Source of the DNA: Zoroaster sp. YZ-2022
Lineage: Eukaryota; Echinodermata; Asteroidea; Forcipulatida; Zoroasteridae
Assembly (NCBI GenBank): GCA_029582265.1
Contig: CM055835.1
Span: forward strand, 13,323,498-13,387,497
Direction: 5' to 3'
Length of the DNA: 64,000 nucleotides
The notes beneath the pieces were generated by a model that was not told where the DNA came from, ran no database searches, and was given only the letters and a program-made list of their open reading frames with translations. The position numbers and the translations under genes are program-made. Shown here piece after piece: positions 1-9,329 of this stretch; positions within the stretch are counted from its first letter, which is position 1, and each line of letters starts with the position of its first letter.

Positions 1-3000
1 TGGGCCGCCCGCACAGCCTTGCATGAAGAAAGAAATTCTTCCTTGCTCCTGTCTCCTATAAGGTGTTGGTAGTCCAAGTGCGCCTTGTTACAGTGCTGCC
101 TGAAATATTCTAGGACGGTTAACGGTACATGCTTTTGCCCAAGAAGGGTAAAGAATATATCGGCTGCGTTTCTCCGTCTGATTTTGGCCGAGTGAATAAT
201 GTATTCTAATTCATGAAATCCCTCCATGGTGTTCGTACTTCCTCCTACATCCCCAGAATCTTGAACACTTCTTGAATATGGGGGAGCCTTGAACGTAGTA
301 GTGGTCGATTTTGTTCTTGACTAGGTGCCTCCAGCTCCAGCTTCCGTGTGGGTGTGCCTCTTGATAGGCCCCCAGATAAACCCAGTACTACGGGTTATTA
401 GCTCTCTGGGCTGCCCGCACAGCCTTGCACGAAGGAAGAAATTCTTCCTTGCTCCTGTCTCCTATAAGGTGTTGGTAGTCCAAGTGCGCCTTGTTACAGT
501 GCTGCCTGAAATATTCTAGGACGGTTAACGGTACATGCTTTTGCCCAAGAAGGGTAAAGAATATATCGGCTGCGTTTCTCCGTCTGATTTTGGCCGAGTG
601 AATAATGTATTCTAATTCATGAAATCCCTCCATGGTGTTCGTACTTCCTCCTACATCCCCAGAATCTTGAACACTTCTTGAATATGGGGGAGCCTTGAAC
701 GTAGTAGTGGTCGATTTTGTTCTTGACTAGGTGCCTCCAGCTCCAGCTTCCGTGTGGGTGTGCCTCTTGATAGGCCCCCCAGATAAACCCAGTACTCCGT
801 GTTATTAGCTCTCTGGGCTGCCCGCACAGCCTTGCACGAAGGAAGAAATTCTTCCTTGCTCCTGTCTCCTATAAGGTGTTGGTAGTCCAAGTGCGCCTTG
901 TTACAGTGCTGCCTGAAATATTCTAGGACGGTTAACGGTACATGCTTTTGCCCAAGAAGGGTAAAGAATATATCGGCTGCGTTTCTCCGTCTGATTTTGG
1001 CCGAGTGAATAATGTATTCTAATTCATGAAATCCCTCCATGGTGTTCGTACTTCCTCCTACATCCCCAGAATCTTGAACACTTCTTGAATATGGGGGAGC
1101 CTTGAACGTAGTAGTGGTCGATTTTGTTCTTGACTGGGTGCCTCCAGCTTACGTGTGGGTGTGCCTCTTGATAGGCCCCCCAGATAAACCCAGTACTCCG
1201 GGTTATTAGCTCTCTGGGCCGCCTCCACAGCCTTGCACGAAGGAAGAAATTCTTCCTTGCTCCTGTCTCCTATAAGGTGTTCGTAGTCCAAGTGCGCCTT
1301 ATTACAGTGCTGCCTGAAATATTCTAGGACGGTTATCGGTACATGCTTTTGCCCAAGAAGGGTAAAGAATAAATCGGCTGCATTTCTCCGTCTGATTTTG
1401 GCTGAGTGAATAATGTATTCTAATTCATGAAATCCCTCCATGGTGTTCGTACTTCCTCCTACATCCCCAGAATCTTGAACACTTCTTGAATATGGGGGAG
1501 CCTTGAACGTAGTAGTGGTCGATTTGTTCTTGACTGGGTGCCTCCAGCTTCCGTGTGGGTGTGCCTCTTGATAGGCCCCGAGATAAACCCAGTACTCCGG
1601 GTTATTAGCTCTCTGGGCCGCCCGCACAGCCTTGCACGAAGGAAGAAATTCTTCCTTGCTCCTGTCTCCTATAAGGTGTTGGTAGTCCAAGTGCGCCTTG
1701 TTACAGTGCTGCCTGAAATATTCTAGGACGGTTAACGGTACATGCTTTTGCCCAAGAAGGGTAAAGAATAAATCGGCTGCATTTCTCCGTCTGATTTTGG
1801 CTGAGTGAATAATGTATTCTAATTCATGAAATCCCTTCATGGTGTTCGTACTTCCTCCTACATCCCCAGAATCTTGAACACTTCTTGAATATGGGGGAGC
1901 CTTGAACGTAGTAGTGGTCGATTTGTTCTTGACTGGGTGCCTCCAGCTTCCGTGTGGGTGTGCCTCTTGATAGGCCCCCAGATAAACCCAGTACTCCGGG
2001 TTATTAGCTCTCTGGGCCGCCCGCACAGCCTTGCACGAAGGAAGAAATTCTTCCTTGCTCCTGTCTCCTATAAGGTGTTGGTAGTCCAAGTGCGCCTTGT
2101 TACAGTGCTGCCTGAAATATTCTAGGACGGTTAACGGTACATGCTTTTGCCCAAGAAGGGTAAAGAATAAATCGGCTGCATTTCTCCGTCTGATTTTGGC
2201 TGAGTGAATAATGTATTCTAATTAATGAAATCCCTCCATGGTGTTCGTACTTCCTCCTACATCCCCAGAATCTTGAACACTTCTTGAATATGGGGGAGCC
2301 TTGAACGTAGTAGTGGTCGATTTTGTTCTTGACTGGGTGCCTCCAGCTTCCGTGTGGGTGTGCCTCTTGATAGGCCCCCCAGATAAACCCAGTACTCCGG
2401 GTTATTAGCTCTCTGGGCCGCCTCCACAGCCTTGCACGAAGGAAGAAATTCTTCCTTGCTCCTGTCTCCTATAAGGTGTTCGTAGTCCAAGTGCGCCTTG
2501 TTACAGTGCTGCCTGAAATATTCTAGGACGGTTTACGGTACATGCTTTTGTCCAAGGATGGTAAAGAATAAATCGGCTGCATTTCTCCGTCTGATTTTGG
2601 CTGTGTGAATAATGTATTCTAATTCATGAAATCCCTCCATGGTGTTCGTACTTCCTCCTACATCCCCAGAATCTTGAACACTTCTTGAATATGGGGGAGC
2701 CTTGAACGTAGTAGTGGTCGATTTGTTCTTGACTGGGTGCCTCCAGCTTCCGTGTGGGTGTGCCTCTTGATAGGCCCCCAGATAAACCCAGTACTCCAGG
2801 TTATTAGCTCTCTGGGCCGCCCGCACAGCCTTGCATGAAGGAAGAAATTCTTCCTTGCTCCTGTCTCCTATAAGGTGTTCGTAGTCCAAGTGCGCCTTGT
2901 TACAGTGCTGCCTGAAATATTCTTGGACGGTTAACGGTACATGCTTTTGCCCAAGAAGGGTAAAGAATATATCGGCTGCGTTTCTCCGTCTGATTTTGGC

Positions 3001-3047
3001 TGAGTGAATCATGTATTCTAATTCATGAAATCCCTCCATGGTGTTCG
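1..3047. repeat. ~400-bp coding-type tandem repeat array, about 7.6 units, open at the left edge
   Basis: The same sequence recurs head to tail. Counting from the CATGGTGTTCGTACTTCC landmark, units begin at 225, 631, 1038, 1439, 1838, 2237, 2638 and 3037, giving spacings of 406, 407, 401, 399, 399, 401 and 399 bp. The array enters from outside the window and stops abruptly at about 3047, just after GTGTTCGT, where unrelated sequence begins. Copies are nearly identical; differences are mostly single bases and short homopolymer length changes (the C-run near GATAGGCCCC and the T-run in GATTTTGTTC). Units of 399 bp are exactly 133 codons and keep one minus-strand reading frame; the others shift it. 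I do not recognise the family. Confidence 0.95.
1058..2089 (-). CDS. Longest open frame of the tandem array (repetitive hypothetical protein)
   Basis: A 343-codon frame crosses three consecutive units because two spacings are exactly 399 bp. Each repeat reads MxGFHELEYIIHSAKIRRR, then NAAD(L/I)FFTLLGQKHVP, EYFRQHCNKAHLDY, a KEEFLPSCKAV segment and a Ser/Thr-rich linker. It is basic and probably helical, with no signal peptide or membrane segment. Shorter frames for the same protein occur at 388-633, 651-1040, 2257-2490 and 2533-3075. Codon-frame conservation hints that the unit was once part of an exon, but no flanking exon or splice site was confirmed. It may equally be a satellite derived from a coding exon. 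Confidence 0.35.
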   Translation of the reverse strand: MDYQHLIGDRSKEEFLPSCKAVRAAQRANNPEYWVYLGAYQEAHPHGSWRHPVKNKSTTTTFKAPPYSRSVQDSGDVGGSTNTMKGFHELEYIIHSAKIRRRNAADLFFTLLGQKHVPLTVLEYFRQHCNKAHLDYQHLIGDRSKEEFLPSCKAVRAAQRANNPEYWVYLGAYQEAHPHGSWRHPVKNKSTTTTFKAPPYSRSVQDSGDVGGSTNTMEGFHELEYIIHSAKIRRRNAADLFFTLLGQKHVPITVLEYFRQHCNKAHLDYEHLIGDRSKEEFLPSCKAVEAAQRANNPEYWVYLGGLSRGTPTRKLEAPSQEQNRPLLRSRLPHIQEVFKILGM

Positions 3048-4058
3048 TTCGACTATCCCAGAGAATTATGACCAATTTCTTGAAAATGCTATCCCCAAAA
3101 ATATTGAGGGGTAGTCTACGCAGTGAGTGGTTTATCCAAATTTGGACATGCTGGCTGAATTTGTGGATGCAATCATACCACAGAGCAAGATCTACGGGGA
3201 CTTACGGTCATACAAAACTGCTTAATCGCTAAAAAAAAATGGACTCGGGTCACCCAAAAAGACTTTTAGATATCAAATGAATATTTGATATCTGATATCG
3301 ACCCATGCGCATGTGGATCGTTCACCACTGTAAACACTAAGTGTCAATAACAAAGACAACCAAAAAGCAAGAGTTTATGATGTGTGACTATTTTTTGTCA
3401 CCAGTAACTGCTCACGCAGCAGAGTACTTTTTATCTGACAATGGGAAAACTATACATGTATATCCAAGTCAAAATTTTTTTTTCAAGAGAACGACTTATT
3501 CATTCAAAATGTACCTGTATCATTTCCTGTCGACCGAACATCTGGTGTTCCTGGCATTTCTATTTCATCAACATGGATGACACCAGACCCTGAAATAGAA
3601 TCATAAACAGTTCTGAAAAATAATAATCTGATATTTCCTTTAAATGAATGCAAAAAAAGCAAGTTTATAACCACCACACCCCCCCCCCCCCGAAAAAGGG
3701 GGAAAATTCTACATAAAAAATGCAAATATAATTGCTTCCAAGCCAAGGTAAAAGCTTCTTTAGAGCTTATTTGTTTTGCAATGGTTTCGCTCAACTCTGT
3801 GTCAAATTCGTTTAAGGGTTAATCCTGTAGATGAACAATAAAAGTGCAATTCACCTTGATTCACCAAAACATGGGTGTTTCCATAAATAAGGGTACCAGC
3901 CTGTGACACAGGTGGTAAAATTTCAAAGACATGGAATCATATTGAACTTAGGTTAATTTGAAAGCCTAATATGTATATTTGATTAAATTGTAGGAATTTT
4001 TTTTATTTGAAATTGCATTTTCCACTTCCTGATCAGGGAGGGTAACATAAACAACAAC

Positions 4059-4483
4059 GGTTTCATATGTACATGTAAGAGGGGACACCAAACCAAATCC
4101 CAGTGAGCTTATAGATTTTCTATCAAAGAGGATTCATAAACATTAAGGACTATTTTAACAATGGTTTAGGATGCCAATCAAAACAATCCATGTTAGAAAA
4201 AAAATGGTCTTGAGGTATTACGGAAAATTGAGGTCATTCATTTCATTTTGTGCTCAATTGGTGCAAATTTCCCTCACCCTGCACACTTTTTACATATAGA
4301 ACCATCAACTCATGTGTAGTATTGTAAAATTTCATTTGAATGCATTAGAAGGTGTCATTTTCCATACAAATGAATTTCATATACATCCCTTTCATGGAAA
4401 TGGACAATCTTGCCTCATGTGCTATACGGTTTCATATGTAATAGGGACACCAAAATGTTGGTGTCCCTCTTACATATGAAACC
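4059..4483. mobile_element. Candidate MITE bounded by GGTTTCATATGTA inverted ends
   Basis: The left end at 4059 reads GGTTTCATATGTA and then GGGGACACCA. The right end at 4428-4483 is itself a 56-bp palindrome: GGTTTCATATGTAATAGGG, then ACACCA, a short centre, and the reverse complement ending TACATATGAAACC. A diverged second palindrome lies at 4832-4886. Repeated use of the same arms at three sites suggests the termini of a short non-autonomous element. No internal coding is seen and no clear target duplication was found. Confidence 0.4.
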
Positions 4484-4831
4484 AACAGTGGTAGTCAGGT
4501 CTACGGTTCAAATGATCACATTTAACATCCTGAAACTTTTTAACTAGTATCTGTTACCCCCTGAACTGATTATGTATAGTACTCAAAATCACAATTTATC
4601 CATTTTCTATATGAAATTTTGTTTTATAGTCTTTTCCCATACGCATATTAAACTTAATGAATCTGCAATTACTGTGAATGTTGCCATTAAAATCTTGAAA
4701 TGGTATAAAATTGATTTGTTGACTGTGCTTATATTGCAGTAAGAGTTTTAAGAGCACTTCAAAGTGAACCAAAGACTATTCACTTGCTATTATGTACACA
4801 ATGATGCTCTATCTATGCAAAATGCAAAAAA

Positions 4832-4886
4832 GGTTTCTTATGTAATAGGGACACCAAAATGTTGGTGTCCCCATTACATAGGGAAC
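4832..4886. repeat. Second GGGACACCA palindrome
   Basis: A 55-bp near-palindrome, GGTTTCTTATGTAATAGGG with ACACCA on the left arm and TGGTGTCCCCATTACATA on the right arm. It is closely related to 4428-4483. It is either a second element terminus or a copy of the same hairpin. Confidence 0.6.
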
Positions 4887-5011
4887 TCTATATCGTTTAA
4901 ATACAAATAATTAAGTAATAATACACAACTATTGAGAACTTGTTTTAGTTTTATTTCCCCAGATATGTTCACACTTCCAGAAGGTTGCAGTGGATAAAGA
5001 AAGACAATCAA

Positions 5012-5144
5012 ATACAGTGGAACTTTGTTAACGCAAACTCCGCTTTCGTTATATTTTACCATTAAAATATGACTTGATAACAGTATAACACAAACTAAAA
5101 TGCGAGGCCCAGGCAACTTTGTGTTAACAAAGTAACACTATATC
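5012..5144. mobile_element. Short pogo/Tc1-like MITE (decayed)
   Basis: The left end CAGTGGAACTTTGTTAACGC and the right end read in reverse, TAGTGTTACTTTGTTAACAC, form imperfect terminal inverted repeats around about 130 bp. TA dinucleotides flank both ends. The CAGT-G-AAC-T-GTTAACG start resembles pogo/Tigger-type termini. There is no coding capacity. Confidence 0.4.
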
Positions 5145-5329
5145 AAACTTTTGGACAAATTGTTCAGTTGTCATTTTTAATTACTAACTATATTCATTGT
5201 TGAAGTTAAGGGGTAGCGTTATAATTTAATATTTGGGGTTACAATACAGTGGGAGAACATGGGTGGGTAGAATAACATCTTCCACAGTCTGACGATATGA
5301 TTTTGAGCACAACAAGCATTTAAATAGTG

Positions 5330-6233
5330 CTACCCCTGCAAGTTTATATTACGCGTGTGTTTCAGATGGTTTGTGTTAGTTTTCTGGAATGAGTGAACTA
5401 AGTGGTAGTCATGTATCAGGTCATTAGAAATCATTATGCATGACTCTTGTATGAGCTTGTTGCATGTTGCGCAATTGTAGTAGTTAACAATGGGATGAAG
5501 CGTGGCCGAATCTTGTGAGTAGTACGCGCTTTGGACTTCTCGTTGAAATGAGCATTTGTAGTTCTCGGAGAAGTCCATGATGCTGATGACGGAACCCGGT
5601 TCCAGTTTGTTTTTGAGTTCTTTGTATTGTTTCTGCTGCCAGTCTTTGTTGAACATGTGCAGGGCATGTGGCGATGTTTCAGTTTTCAGCTCTTTGATAA
5701 ATTCGTCAAGTGTGCCCGTCTTTGTAATGATAGATCTTTTCTTGATGATCGATGTTGTTGTTGTTTTTGTTTTCTTCTTCTGAATAGTAGACTCTATCAT
5801 CTCCCATCGCTGCCATTCAATGTTATTGTTACAGTCCTCGTCACACAATTGGTCGAGTTTCTGAACTCCACATTCGCTGCAGTTTCTGCTGATGCATTTC
5901 ATGTCATGGAACTCTACATCTTCTGGTTTGGGGCACAGTGTGAATTTTGTGAACGTATACAAATTCTTGCAGCATTCTTTGAATGATGTACGAGGTGCGA
6001 GAACTTTCAATTTCAATTCAAGGTTCTCGCAGTACTCGCACAAGCAACCGTAATATTTGGCTTGCTGTTTTGTGTGGACGTGTTTTGGACGGAGTGAGTA
6101 AAATACCGATGCCGATACGGGTTTGTCTGGATGTGCTTTGTTATACTGAGCGTGAAGTATGGCGATTGACCGGTCCATGACATGTCGTGCCTTCTTCTGG
6201 CGTACTCGATGACACCCTTCACATGCATGGACC
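5330..6233 (-). CDS. Transposon-type protein, RNase-H-like region (last exon, 3'-truncated)
   Basis: The exon starts after an acceptor at about 6234 (TATAG before GTCCATGCATG). Its first codons give a CxxC pair (HACEGCHRVRQKK) that would complete a zinc-binding integrase-type H2C2 domain begun in the upstream exons. It then reads MDRSIAILHAQYNK, several Cys pairs and ends with a strand-like block SVISIMDFSENY, followed by QSAYYSQ, LHPIVNYY, a CxxC and MISNDLIHDYH. The MDFSENY and NDL-HD segments look like the first acidic strands of an RNase-H/DDE fold. I remember similar uncharacterised multi-copy proteins in cnidarians. No third acidic residue is visible before the stop, so the copy is probably truncated. 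Confidence 0.55.
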
Positions 6234-6367
6234 TATATCATATCCCAACATATGAATGTAACAAAACAAAGAAATACAAAATTAAAAGAAATAAAAGATA
6301 TAAAATTCTATAATAACCATTACAAAAAATACCAAAAAAAAAAAAAAATTCAACACTGTTACTTACA

Positions 6368-6555
6368 AAATCACGCACATCTATCGCTATGTTGTCCCCA
6401 TCTGTAATTCTTGGAGATCTCGTTTAGGGTGAAATTCCATCCCTTGTGTTTGGTTCCCCTTAGATGGTGAGATTTCATCACTTCTGTCGCTTCATCTTCG
6501 CACATCACAATCAGAGTCTTGTGGCCTTTTTTATCAGCAAAATACAGCTTGTCTT
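6368..6555 (-). pseudogene. Copy-1 zinc-binding exon, frameshifted
   Basis: Same exon as 7279-7466: EDKLYFADKKGHKTL, then ATEVMKSHHLRGTKHKGW and ISKNYRW. An extra C after RWD shifts the frame, so the expected DVRDF ending before the GTAAGT donor at 6367 is lost. If the extra base is a sequencing error, this copy would splice to the 5330-6233 exon; otherwise the gene is broken here. The matching upstream exon of copy 1 lies at 6665-6842. Confidence 0.6.
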
Positions 6556-6987
6556 CTGAAAAAAGTTGAAAAAACCGTAACTTAGGTTCTCTCGGGTTTA
6601 GTGTAGAAAATAACAAATGATGTTACAATTTAAAAAAAAGAAAAAACAAAATGTTTTTACTTACCCCCATAGTCATATGACACGTTATGCGCTTGGCGAC
6701 GTATTATCCTTTTTTCAATTTTCGTTACGTTGCTTGGATAGGTATGTTTTGTAAGATATAGTTTAACTTTTCTATATTTTTCCACACTCTTTTTGAAGTT
6801 TTCAAAACCCATATTGATATCAATAGCAGAAACAGCAGACAAATCTCATGCAGTGTGTACTGTACTGGCACCGTGTGTTGTGTGGTGGTAGGACACCCAT
6901 ACTCAATTTCTACAAGGTCCCACCAAATGGTTAGTCTCCCTCTAGCGATTGTATGTAAATCAGTCTCCTCTATTATCGGGTGGCCGC

Positions 6988-7100
6988 CTGTCGACTCTTC
7001 ATCTGCATCTATTATCGGGTGGTTATCTGTCGACTCTTCATCTACATCCATCATCTGGTGGTCTGTCGACTCCTCATCTACATTTGTTGTCTGGCGGTTT
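6988..7100 (-). repeat. 36/39-bp acidic coding minisatellite
   Basis: TGTCGACTC recurs at 6989, 7028 and 7064. On the minus strand the unit encodes DEESTDNHPIID-like 12- or 13-residue acidic repeats that follow the zinc-binding exon of copy 2 without a stop. Unit lengths that are multiples of three keep the frame open. Confidence 0.6.
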
Positions 7101-7146
7101 GCCTTCTTCTGGCGTACTCGATGACACCCTTCACATGCATGGACCT
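7101..7146 (-). CDS. Zinc-binding integrase-like gene, CxxC exon of copy 2
   Basis: Starts with GTC CAT GCA TGT after TATAG, giving VHACEGCHRVRQKKA, identical to the start of the 5330-6233 exon. In this copy it runs on into the acidic DEEST repeats instead of the RNase-H-like region, because the duplication breakpoint interrupts it at 7101. Confidence 0.5.
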
Positions 7147-7278
7147 ATATCATATCCCAACATATGAATGTAACAAAACAAAGAAATACAAAATTAAAAG
7201 AAATAAAAGATATAAAATTCTATAATAACCATTACAAAAAATACCAAAAAAAAAAAAAAATTCAACACTGTTACTTAC

Positions 7279-7466
7279 AAAATCACGCACATCTATCGCT
7301 ATGTTGTCCCATCTGTAATTCTTGGAGATCTCGTTTAGGGTGAAATTCCATCCCTTGTGTTTGGTTCCCCTTAGATGGTGAGATTTCATCACTTCTGTCG
7401 CTTCATCTTCGCACATCACAATCAGAGTCTTGTGGCCTTTTTTATCAGCAAAATACAGCTTGTCTT
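7279..7466 (-). CDS. Zinc-binding integrase-like gene, H2C2 exon (intact copy)
   Basis: It lies between a good acceptor (TTTTTTCAG) and donor (GATTTT|GTAAGT). It reads EDKLYFADKKGHKTL, then SHHLRGTKHKGW, LNEISKNYRWDNI and DVRDF. The two His residues and the H-x-G/T...I...Y-W spacing match the first half of an integrase H2C2 zinc-binding domain. The two Cys are supplied by the next exon (HACEGC). Phases of all three exons agree (phase 1 in, phase 0 out), which is strong evidence for a real spliced gene. Confidence 0.6.
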
Positions 7467-7575
7467 CTGAAAAAAGTTGAAAAAACCGTAACTTAGGTTC
7501 TCTCGGGTTTAGTGTAGAAAATAACAAATGATGTTACAATTTAAAAAAAAGAAAAAACAAAATGTTTTTACTTAC

Positions 7576-7753
7576 CCCCATAGTCATATGACACGTTATG
7601 CGCTTGGCGACGTATTATCCTTTTTTCAATTTTCGTTACGTTGCTTGGATAGGTATGTTTTGTAAGATATAGTTTAACTTTTCTATATTTTTCCACACTC
7701 TTTTTGAAGTTTTCAAAACCCATATTGATATCAATAGCAGAAACAGCAGACAA
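7576..7753 (-). CDS. Zinc-binding integrase-like gene, upstream exon
   Basis: The exon encodes FENFKKSVEKYRKVKLYL, then YPSNVTKIEKRIIRRQAHNV and YDYGG. The YP-x-x-x-TK-x-EKR-x-IRR pattern is the segment that precedes the H2C2 zinc-binding part in integrase-like proteins of the KRBA2 type. It ends at a consensus donor (GGGG|GTAAGTAA) at phase 1, which fits the phase of the 7466 acceptor exactly. The 5' end of the exon is not certain. Confidence 0.55.
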
Positions 7754-7790
7754 ATCTCATGCAGTGTGTACTGTACTGGCACCGTGTGTT

Positions 7791-8020
7791 GTGTGGTGGT
7801 AGGACACCCATACTCAATTTCTACAAGGTCCCACCAAATGGTTAGTCTCCCTCTAGCGATTGTATGTAAATCAGTCTCCAAAGTCCCCCATACTCAATCA
7901 TTCTACAAGGTCCCACCAAATGGTTAGTCCCTCTAGCGATTGTGTGTAAATCAGTCTACAAGGTCCCCCATACTGTGTGCACAATCATTCTACAAGGTCC
8001 CACCAAATAATTATCCCGGT
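7791..8020. repeat. ~78-bp degenerate tandem repeat
   Basis: The block CCCATACTCAAT, CTACAAGGTCCCACCAAATGG, TTAGTC, CTCTAGCGATTGT, AAATCAGTCT recurs about three times with small indels. It begins inside the right edge of the duplication and may mark where the duplication ended. Confidence 0.7.
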
Positions 8021-8915
8021 ACCTACTAACGTGTAGAAAAATAGCCACCGTGAGGTATGAATGTTCTATTCAGTTTATTGAACATATGCCCAGTATAAGT
8101 TGTAAGTGTCTGCAAAAGGCTGTACACTCTCTCCCTCAAGGATAGATTAAATTACCAACCAGCGACTGGTGTTCTTGTATAGAACTGCCCGCTTTCTCCC
8201 TCAACTTGGATAGATCATGGAGGAAGAAAACAGAAGGAGTCACAACGAAGGCATATCAAAGGTTCAATGTCTTTTGCCGCGGTCGTAAAATTTCTAAGCC
8301 AGCGCTAATCGTTTAATCCGATTATCGAGGAGAACTACAGCCAGGCTTTCTTTGCACATGCGCATTGCGCGCATTGCTGACGCGTTGTCCTATTGCACTA
8401 CACGGAAGGCTGGCTCCCGATCCAACTCGACCTCTGAATCCAACACTGCAATATCTTCAGTGTACAGCATCGCATATATGAGGATTGAAATGATAAAAAG
8501 CTAAACAACACATCTTTGAATTTGACAATTGGTTGGCTTCCGGAGATCACCGGAAATATCCTTAAAATAAGTTGCTAAAAAGACACTTTATTGTAACATC
8601 TGAATGTTATATTTAGCGTAAGTCAGCTTCGGATTCGCCAAATTCGACGATCAAAACACCAAAATACTCGGTGGAAAAATCGCTATTGAAGACAATGCAT
8701 TGCGCAATATAAAAAGCCCGCGAAAAGTAGTGCGCATACGTTTTGTGTTTATTCGTTTGCTTCAGATTTCTACCCTCCAATTATGTATCCTGGTCGCGAG
8801 CAAGCCGAGCGGCAAAAGACATTGTACACAAGGGGATTATCGCGGTCGTTAAACTTGTAAGCGCAGCGGGTGGCCGTAACGTATTTCCAATGGGCCACTC
8901 CGAAGTGCTAATTGG
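8021..8915. other. CpG-richer spacer with inverted repeat arms
   Basis: It contains TGCGCATTGCGCGCATTGC near 8358 (NRF-1-like words), and two short blocks (8211-8245 and 8268-8285) that reappear inverted at 8936-8970 and 8805-8825. The left arm contains ATGGAGGAAGAAAACAGAAG, which is also the coding start of MEEENRRS in the opposite-strand ORF to the right. No gene is supported within the spacer. Confidence 0.5.
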
Positions 8916-9329
8916 TTATGAGATAAGAGGCTGGGCGATGTGACTCCTTCTGTTTTCTTCCTCCATGGGTGTACTAAGTTGTCTGATTAGGTCATCAATC
9001 CCTGGAAGCATTGGCGAGTTCCGACATGTTTGACCAAAGCTTTCGGGTACTATGTCCCTTGATACACTAGGTGCCACAATGTCGGTTTGATTACGCGTAC
9101 TAAGCTTCATACCGTAGTATTTGAAAACGGGGTTGGGGTTGCTTTTAGACCTCCCAGGCTTCGCTCGCCTTACGCTCTTCCCAAACGCCGCCTTGATGAG
9201 CAATCCCATCCCGTGGCTACTTATGTGTGGGAAATGTTCACGAACTTTCTCGAGTGCTATTCTTACCGGTACTTTTCCGTGCTCATCAATCTCAAAAATA
9301 CTCTGGATAACTTCCTTCGGGGTTTTCAT
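8916..9329 (-). CDS. Divergent RFX-type winged-helix-like protein (fragment)
   Basis: 137 codons from an ATG at 9329. Residues about 1-70 carry VREHFPHISSHGMGLLIKAA, then FG, a basic loop RRAKPGRSKS and VFKYYGMKL. The S-x-G-x-LI-x-x-F...R...S...YYG layout is that of RFX DNA-binding winged helices, where the final Tyr-Tyr-Gly is characteristic. The C-terminal half (DIVPESFGQT, LPGIDDLIRQL, MEEENRRS) is unassigned. The protein is short for a host RFX factor and lies among transposons, so I infer a transposon-borne or pseudogenised DNA-binding domain. The similarity is read by eye only. Confidence 0.4.
   Translation of the reverse strand: MKTPKEVIQSIFEIDEHGKVPVRIALEKVREHFPHISSHGMGLLIKAAFGKSVRRAKPGRSKSNPNPVFKYYGMKLSTRNQTDIVAPSVSRDIVPESFGQTCRNSPMLPGIDDLIRQLSTPMEEENRRSHIAQPLIS

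Larger units (their letters stand above)
3048..5011. other. Non-coding stretch with small palindromes
   Basis: I see no supported gene here. The stretch is AT-rich, with a C-run at about 3680-3691, an inverted motif ATATCAAAT/ATTTGATAT around 3269-3290, and the palindromic sequences listed separately. Short open frames (for example 3341-3580 and 3504-3794) lack domain or splice support. Confidence 0.6.
6189..7879. repeat. Tandem duplication with 912-bp offset carrying zinc-binding exons
   Basis: 6189-6967 and 7101-7879 are almost identical, including introns and poly-A tracts. The main difference seen is one extra C in copy 1 (GTTGTCCCCATC against GTTGTCCCATC), which breaks the reading frame of that exon in copy 1. 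Copy 1 joins the RNase-H-like exon on its left; copy 2 joins an acidic minisatellite. The breakpoint at 6189/7101 falls inside the short zinc-binding exon. Near identity implies a recent event. Confidence 0.9.

Noticed and set aside
1..3047. CRISPR-like array
   Set aside because: Units are ~400 bp, contiguous and without unique spacers; the genome is eukaryotic.
3504..3794. Hypothetical 96-codon minus-strand protein
   Set aside because: Runs through a C/A homopolymer region and low-complexity sequence with no supporting signal.
5577..6180. Plus-strand frames of 65-119 codons
   Set aside because: Antisense to the RNase-H-like exon; no independent support.
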